This document shows, one piece after another, positions 58,671-64,000 of a DNA stretch of 64,000 nt. Origin of the DNA: Ziziphus jujuba (lineage: Eukaryota; Streptophyta; Magnoliopsida; Rosales; Rhamnaceae); assembly GCF_031755915.1 (NCBI RefSeq), contig NC_083389.1, positions 20,888,501-20,952,500 of the forward strand, given 5' to 3'. Position numbers and translations under genes: made by a program. The notes beneath the pieces are model-generated. The model searched no databases, was not told the origin of the DNA, and saw only the letters and a program-made list of their open reading frames with translations. Numbering within the stretch: the first letter of the stretch is position 1; every line of letters starts with the position of its first letter.

Positions 58671-60897
58671 GCTCTAAACACTGGTCCTTTTTGCTTTCCA
58701 ATATGACATGCCATGCCTATTGTAATCTTATTGTCCATTTGTTAGAACCTGGTTTAAGATACCCATTTGCCTCACACACAGGTATAAAATCGACAAACAG
58801 TGTTTCATAAATAATTCGTCTCATCTTTTATGTTATGTTGTTAGATGTTGCTTGCTATACAGGCTCCAAGAGGCTAAACTCTCCTTAATCATAGTCTGTG
58901 GATGAAGTGATAAAATAATTTTGTTCTTGGTTCTAATATATCTACTAGTGGTTGTGCTGTAGATGTCAATGATTTAGACAATTCGATATGAGCAGACACT
59001 ACAGCACTAGTTTTCATAGGATCAGTTGTTGGAAACTAGAATTGACTTTCCTTTTGCTTTCATTTACGTCTTTTTCTGAGAGATTTATTATAGAAAAGTA
59101 CCATTATTTTATTTCTTATGAACCAAGGATCGATTTGATGTTCATTAATAGTGAATTTATACGGTTTTGATGGTCTTTTGTTTTAAAGCAAGAATGTCCT
59201 TTTTAAGGAAATGGATTTGTCAAGCCCTAGGCCTTAGAGAGGAGTTAATGAGAGAATTCAGCTTAGCATTTTGAAAAGCGGCCGCTAGGCTTTGAGAATG
59301 GGCTCTTAGAAAATTTTGTCTGTTTGTTTATTGTTACTATTGTTGTTCTTGTTGTAGTTGAGAGTTCATAAAGGTAAATCATAGATTTGACATATATTTG
59401 CATTTGATTTGGGATGTCTAGTTCTTCTTTGGTGCATAGCGTGTTGTCTATTTCATATGAAATGGTCAATTATTGTCGCTAGGCTTGCTATTGATTGAAT
59501 TATGTCATTCTTTTTATTTTTGTTTTTATCGATTATGTATTTTATTATGATTTTTCTAGTGTGACCTTCAATAACGACTGTAAATTATAGTTGAGGTAAA
59601 TAAGGTGGAGGATAATCTGCTTCTTGAATTGAATGGCCTAAATGTGGTTTAAGAGAATATGATTAATCTTCTGATATGGATATGTTTGTATACAACAGTA
59701 TATGTGTTAGTGTTCGAACAATTCTTCGCCGTGGTAATAGTACGATGTGAAACTAAAATGTGAGTAAAGGTAAAGGACTAAGGAAAATTCCAGAACAAGG
59801 GGAAGATAGAGATAGAGATGAGAGATGAGAGATGCATGTAAATCACAAAGGCAAAAGCAAATGGGGGAAAAATAAGTGCGAGAAAATATAATAGGGAAGA
59901 GGAAAAGATGCTTAGTAGCACAAAAAAACTATGGAAGATAAAAAAAATTTGACAGAGGAGTCTCCCAAGTATTTATGGGAGGTAGGAATCTTGGAAAGAG
60001 AGTCGCATGGCTAAACCCTTGGAAGAGAAGTGGTGTAGAAACCCAGAGAAAGTAGCTGAAATATATCTGGTGGAAGCCAGTGGGAAAAACACTGGAACAG
60101 AACAAGGTTTAAAAAAACACAGGGAAGGTAGCAGAAAAATCAAGAGGAAACCAGTGTGAAAACCTAGGTAAAGAAAAATACTCTGGGAAAAAAAAAAAAA
60201 AAAATGATAGAAGTCTAAGGATGGGGAAACTGTCTCTCAGGTCATTGGTGCTGATAGTTTTTTCCTCTGCATTGCCTTACACTGCAGTCATGTCCTCAGG
60301 GAAATGGAAGAGGCACGGGGTCATCTTCTCTTTTTTAGGGTGAAAAAGGCGGACTGCATTTCTCTTTTCAAGGGTGGTCGTGTTTAATACTGCAATAACT
60401 GTTGAATACGATGTAATTCAATGTAATTTCATTATGGAGTGGATGATTTTGGTACATGGAAATGGCTTTTTAACGTCTTTCGTTTTGCTTACCTACTTGT
60501 AGTCACTATTTATCTCGTGTTAGCTTGTACAATTGATTGAGCTGGTACAGTAATTTTGCATTTGTATCCAAATTCTTCTGAAAATTCCTTTTTCTTTTTC
60601 TCTCTCTCCTTTTTTTTTTTGTTTTTTTTTTTTTTTTTTGGTGGGTAAAAGTTATTTCTGTAATTCACATATCCTATCTTCACCATAAAACAGATTTATA
60701 CTGCAATTATCATATCCCAGTGTCCCTACTCGTTTTCTTTTCCTGACCAAATGAGAATAATAATTTATTTGAAAGAATGCCGATTGAACATGTTTTTGGT
60801 GAGCCAACTGGACATGTTTATTTGTGTTGAAACTGAAGTTGCCATACTGAAATTGTCCACGCTTTTTAGAGAGTTAATTGTGTTTTGGTTTGGTTTT
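58671..60897. other. 3' flank of the F-box gene, non-coding
   Basis: The 3' untranslated region of the F-box gene must start here, but its end is not clear; AATAA-type signals are too frequent to choose. At 59755-60200 a purine-rich stretch contains a diverged repeat of about 70 bases (GAGAAAGTAGC near 60046 and GGGAAGGTAGC near 60121, each followed by GGAA.CCAGTG.GAAAA). Runs of T lie at 60608-60640. No coding frame is convincing. Confidence 0.5.
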
Positions 60898-61090
60898 TGT
60901 TAAAACTACAATCTGCTACCATTTCTTTGTGGCTTAAGCTTTAGAAAAAGATGGTAACATAAAATGGTATCAGAGCCTCGTGGCCTTGTTGTCTATGAGT
61001 TCTTGTGTTGGAATTTGGCCTATACGTGAAGGTAGTGTTAAAACTGCTATATGCTACTGCTGTATAGGCTTGATACACATGGTTGGGTCT
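60898..61090 (+). mobile_element. candidate TRIM-like short LTR element
   Basis: TGTTAAAACTAC..GGTAACA (60898-60959) is followed after five bases by an exact TGGTATCAGAGC primer-binding site (60965-60976). About 60 bases later a purine stretch (GTGAAGGTAG) precedes a second TGTTAAAACTGC (61036), which is similar over about 50 bases (GCTAC and GGCTT blocks shared). The arrangement LTR, binding site, purine tract, LTR is that of TRIM elements. The repeats are very short, and the right end is not fixed. Confidence 0.45.
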
Positions 61091-62134
61091 AGTTTACTAT
61101 CGGTTTAACCATTTGGGATTTGATTCCGACTTGACAATTCTGTTGCTTGTTAAGTCAACATCGTGAAGTACCAGTACTAACATGTTATGTCGTTTGTCCA
61201 GATGATAATAAAGGGAAAAAATCTTAGACAAGGCTAGGAAGGCCCTTTTGGACACAGCCTTGATCTCTGAAGTGCTGTTGAATGTGCTCTGGTCTTTGAG
61301 TTTCCTTGTGAAGGCAGCAATAAACACAGCAATAAAGCTCCCAACTGTATGTGGCAGTGATGAGCGTCGCAACAATGGTGAAAATGATATTTGAGATAAT
61401 TTGTTGGCTTCAGATTACGTGCATCTTTAGCTGAAGTCAAGGTGGGTTCTTATTGCATTTTGTACTTCATCTGTTGTGTATATATATCAAGTACATGTAT
61501 AGTAACTTGCCATGATGTACCAAAAAAGAAAAAAAAGGTGTAGTAAACTTGGTGTAAGAATAATGAAGCAGTTGAAACGACAAGGAATTGGCACAGTACT
61601 TATCGTCATCTATGTCGCTGCTTTTTTATTAAAGGTTTTTACTAACTTTGCAGACTTTTAATTGAATTTGGGTAAATTTCACTATTTTTTATTTTTTTTT
61701 TCTTTTAAGGTAAATATCATTGTGAACTCTTTTATTTTCAATATTGTATTTTTATCTTGAAATATCACAACAACTTTCTTACAATCACTTTCATTTTAAC
61801 ATAATACTATTTTTTTAAAAACTATTAATGATATAAACTTTAAATTTGGCCTATTTAGTTTTTATTTAAGTACATTCTTTTACTCATTTTAAAGATAAAA
61901 ATTAATAAATAAAATTAATATAATCAAATTCAAAATTAATTATACTCATAGATTTGATACGATTGAGAAAAATATTTTTAGATTTAATCCGTGATCTGAG
62001 TAAAAACTGCTCCTTTCCCCTGTCATAACAAAAAAATAAAAATAAAAAGTTCATAATTAATTTTTTTTTTTTCTCTTAAGAAAAAAGAAAAGGTTTCAAT
62101 TGTATTAAATGTTGATAAGTTTAATTTTTGAAGT
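61091..62134. other. non-coding DNA
   Basis: Frames at 61097-61440 (minus) show no family. Base composition falls to very AT-rich from 61660. No element was recognised. Confidence 0.45.
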
Positions 62135-62930
62135 TATGTTTGAGACAATCATTATTATCATATATGATTTATTATTATTATTATTATTATTTATAGAGAT
62201 ATATATTTCAGCATCAGTATTTTAAAAATTTATTATTTTTAAAATAAGTATGCATGTATGTCTGTCTGTGTGTATGTATTTTTTTTTTTTTTTTTTTTGG
62301 TTCTTAGAAATCAAATTAAAAGAAAAAACAATAAAGCAGAAAGAACCAGGTCAAATGAAGGATAAATGGGTTAAATTTTAAATCTGTTAGTAATAGGTTT
62401 TAAAAAATGAATGTAAGGGGGTTATATTGACATTTTTCATAATAAAAATGTAATATTAGAAAAATAATATTTACCCTAATAAAAATTGCATATCAATTGA
62501 GATTTTAAAAATATTTATGTTTGAGACAATTATGATTATCATATATAACTTTTATTTATTATTATTATTATTTATTTATTTTTTTGGATAAATTTGGAAT
62601 GAGGATTTTAGCATCAATATTTTAAAGATGTATTACTTTTAAAATAAATATGTATATATGTTTTTTTAAGAGTTCTTAGAAATTAAAAATAAATAAATAA
62701 GGGAGGAAGAACCAAATTAACATAAGGGTATTTGGGTTAAATTTTTAAATCTATTAGTAAGAGCTTTAAAAAATGATGTACTATTAAAACAAAACCAAAA
62801 TGCAAGGAATTGTATTGATATTTTTTTATAATAAAAATGTAATATTGAATAAATAATAAATTAAAAGGCGTTATAGTGATATTTATCCAAATAAAAATTG
62901 CATGTAAATTGAGATTTTAAAGATATCACA
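62135..62930. repeat. diverged direct tandem duplication of about 381 bp
   Basis: TATGTTTGAGACAAT starts at 62135 and again at 62516. Both copies then share, in order, TTATTATTATT tracts, TTTTAGCATCA or TTTCAGCATCA, TTCTTAGAAAT, GGGTTAAATTTT, AATGTAATATT and ATAAAAATTGCAT. Many substitutions and indels indicate an old duplication. No coding frame. Confidence 0.8.
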
Positions 62931-64000
62931 GTTACATTATATTAACAAGGAATTGTATTTTAATTAAAAATAGTACTGGAGGTATCAAGACTTCAACCAA
63001 AATGTTTATCAAATTATGAAATATCATTATTTAATTGGTCTATATTTTAATTGTATTTCTTTTTTAAAAATTATATTAATAATTAAATTATATTTTAACT
63101 ATTAAAATAATAGCATTTCAACTTGTAATATCATTTGATAAATATTTTAATAGATATTTATTACCTAGCATTGCTTTTTAATTAATACCGCCTCTAATGC
63201 TGCAAGTAAAAAAATAAAAATAGAAAATACATCCTCTAATATTTATTTAGTACTATAACTTTTCTAAATTTTTCCACAATTAAATATACTGCCAATGCAT
63301 ACAAAGCTTCATAGACTCAACCATCCATAAAATTGAAGAATAGAACAAAAAAGTTTTTCCTCTATGCACTCCTCCATTATTTATTCTTACACCACACAGT
63401 ATTTACCAATAATACAAGTACTGCCAACAACTAAATTCAAAGCACAATTGTACCATTATTACTATTAAACTACCCAGTATTATCATCACCAACATTTATC
63501 ACAATCCCCATTATTGAGATATAAGTGTAACCAATGCTCAGCCTGTAAATTCTCTTAGGCCTTTTATTACGAAGGAATTAATACTAATTACACCTTAAAT
63601 AATTAAAGAAAACTTCTTAAATATATAAATGTGTACAAAAGCTTATATTAGATTGAATTGATAGTTTTACATTTTGGCTCTTAAATTGGATCATACATTG
63701 GAATTCAAAAATATATCAATGATTAATGGATCTAGTAAAAAAATTAAACCACTATTTGGGCAAGTGAATCTATATGAATCAATAAAATCATTAAAATGCT
63801 CGTAAATCTTTATTAATTTTTTAAAGTAAATCAAAAGCTAATAAAAGAACTTTTAATAAGAAACAATCAAATGAACTTGATATGTATATGGCTATATCAT
63901 AGATATATATATATATATACATAATTATGTTTAAATAAGATCTTTAATATGAAAATTAATATGAGGTCCTCATCTTTCAGTTTTTGAACCACATTACTAG
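62931..64000. other. AT-rich non-coding DNA to the window end
   Basis: Nothing was recognised. A TA repeat lies at 63902-63920. Confidence 0.5.

Noticed and set aside
1..64000. tRNA or rRNA genes
   Set aside because: No cloverleaf with a plausible T-arm or any rRNA-like block was found on either strand; primer-binding sites complementary to tRNA-Met are parts of retrotransposons.
1..64000. A previously undescribed multi-gene system
   Set aside because: Nearly all coding traces belong to known retrotransposon families or to the two plant genes described; no cluster of unknown intact genes was seen.

Overview
The window is nuclear DNA from a flowering plant, almost certainly a eudicot. It is very AT-rich and gene-poor, and it is full of decayed Ty1/copia and Ty3/gypsy retrotransposons. 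A nuclear gene with short GT-AG introns is present. I cannot fix the species from sequence alone. Only one gene looks intact: a four-exon F-box gene of the SKIP24 type at 57575-58670. A second plant gene, a desiccation-related (PCC13-62-like) gene, is a pseudogene split by a copia element. No tRNA, rRNA, CRISPR array or organellar block was recognised.

Layout. 1-9700: decayed copia gag-pol (minus), a hAT-like TIR element, AT-rich tandem repeats, then a Ty3/gypsy gag with leader, primer-binding site and one LTR (minus). 11131-18436: the desiccation-related pseudogene on the minus strand, interrupted at 11289-17501 by a degenerate copia element that carries a nested fold-back element. 18437-24090: AT-rich DNA with a 20-bp-period tandem array. 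24090-47450: nested Athila-like material, all minus strand. It includes three diverged LTR-like copies, a 2.4-kb solo LTR with perfect target-site duplication, a copia element with both LTRs and perfect target-site duplication (30678-35625), another solo LTR (39279-40412), a decayed plant-transposon-protein pseudogene and a broken Athila-type pol. 47460-51540: a candidate non-autonomous LTR element, itself interrupted. 51590-52156: a LINE 3' end with RNase H. 52450-57029: another copia element with both LTRs. 57575-58670: the F-box gene. 58671-64000: non-coding DNA with a candidate TRIM-like element and a diverged 381-bp tandem duplication.

Interplay. The elements do not form a pathway. They record layered insertion: a gypsy solo LTR inside an Athila-like LTR, a copia element inside Athila-like 3' DNA, and a copia element inside a plant gene. 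All coding parts of the elements carry stops, frameshifts, deletions or catalytic substitutions, so none appears autonomous. I found no new biological system. The most informative observations are the gene-disrupting insertion with recoverable reading frame across it, the nested solo LTR, an in-frame reverse transcriptase duplication, and several unusual tandem arrays. All boundaries come from reading the sequence by eye; no alignment program or database was used.
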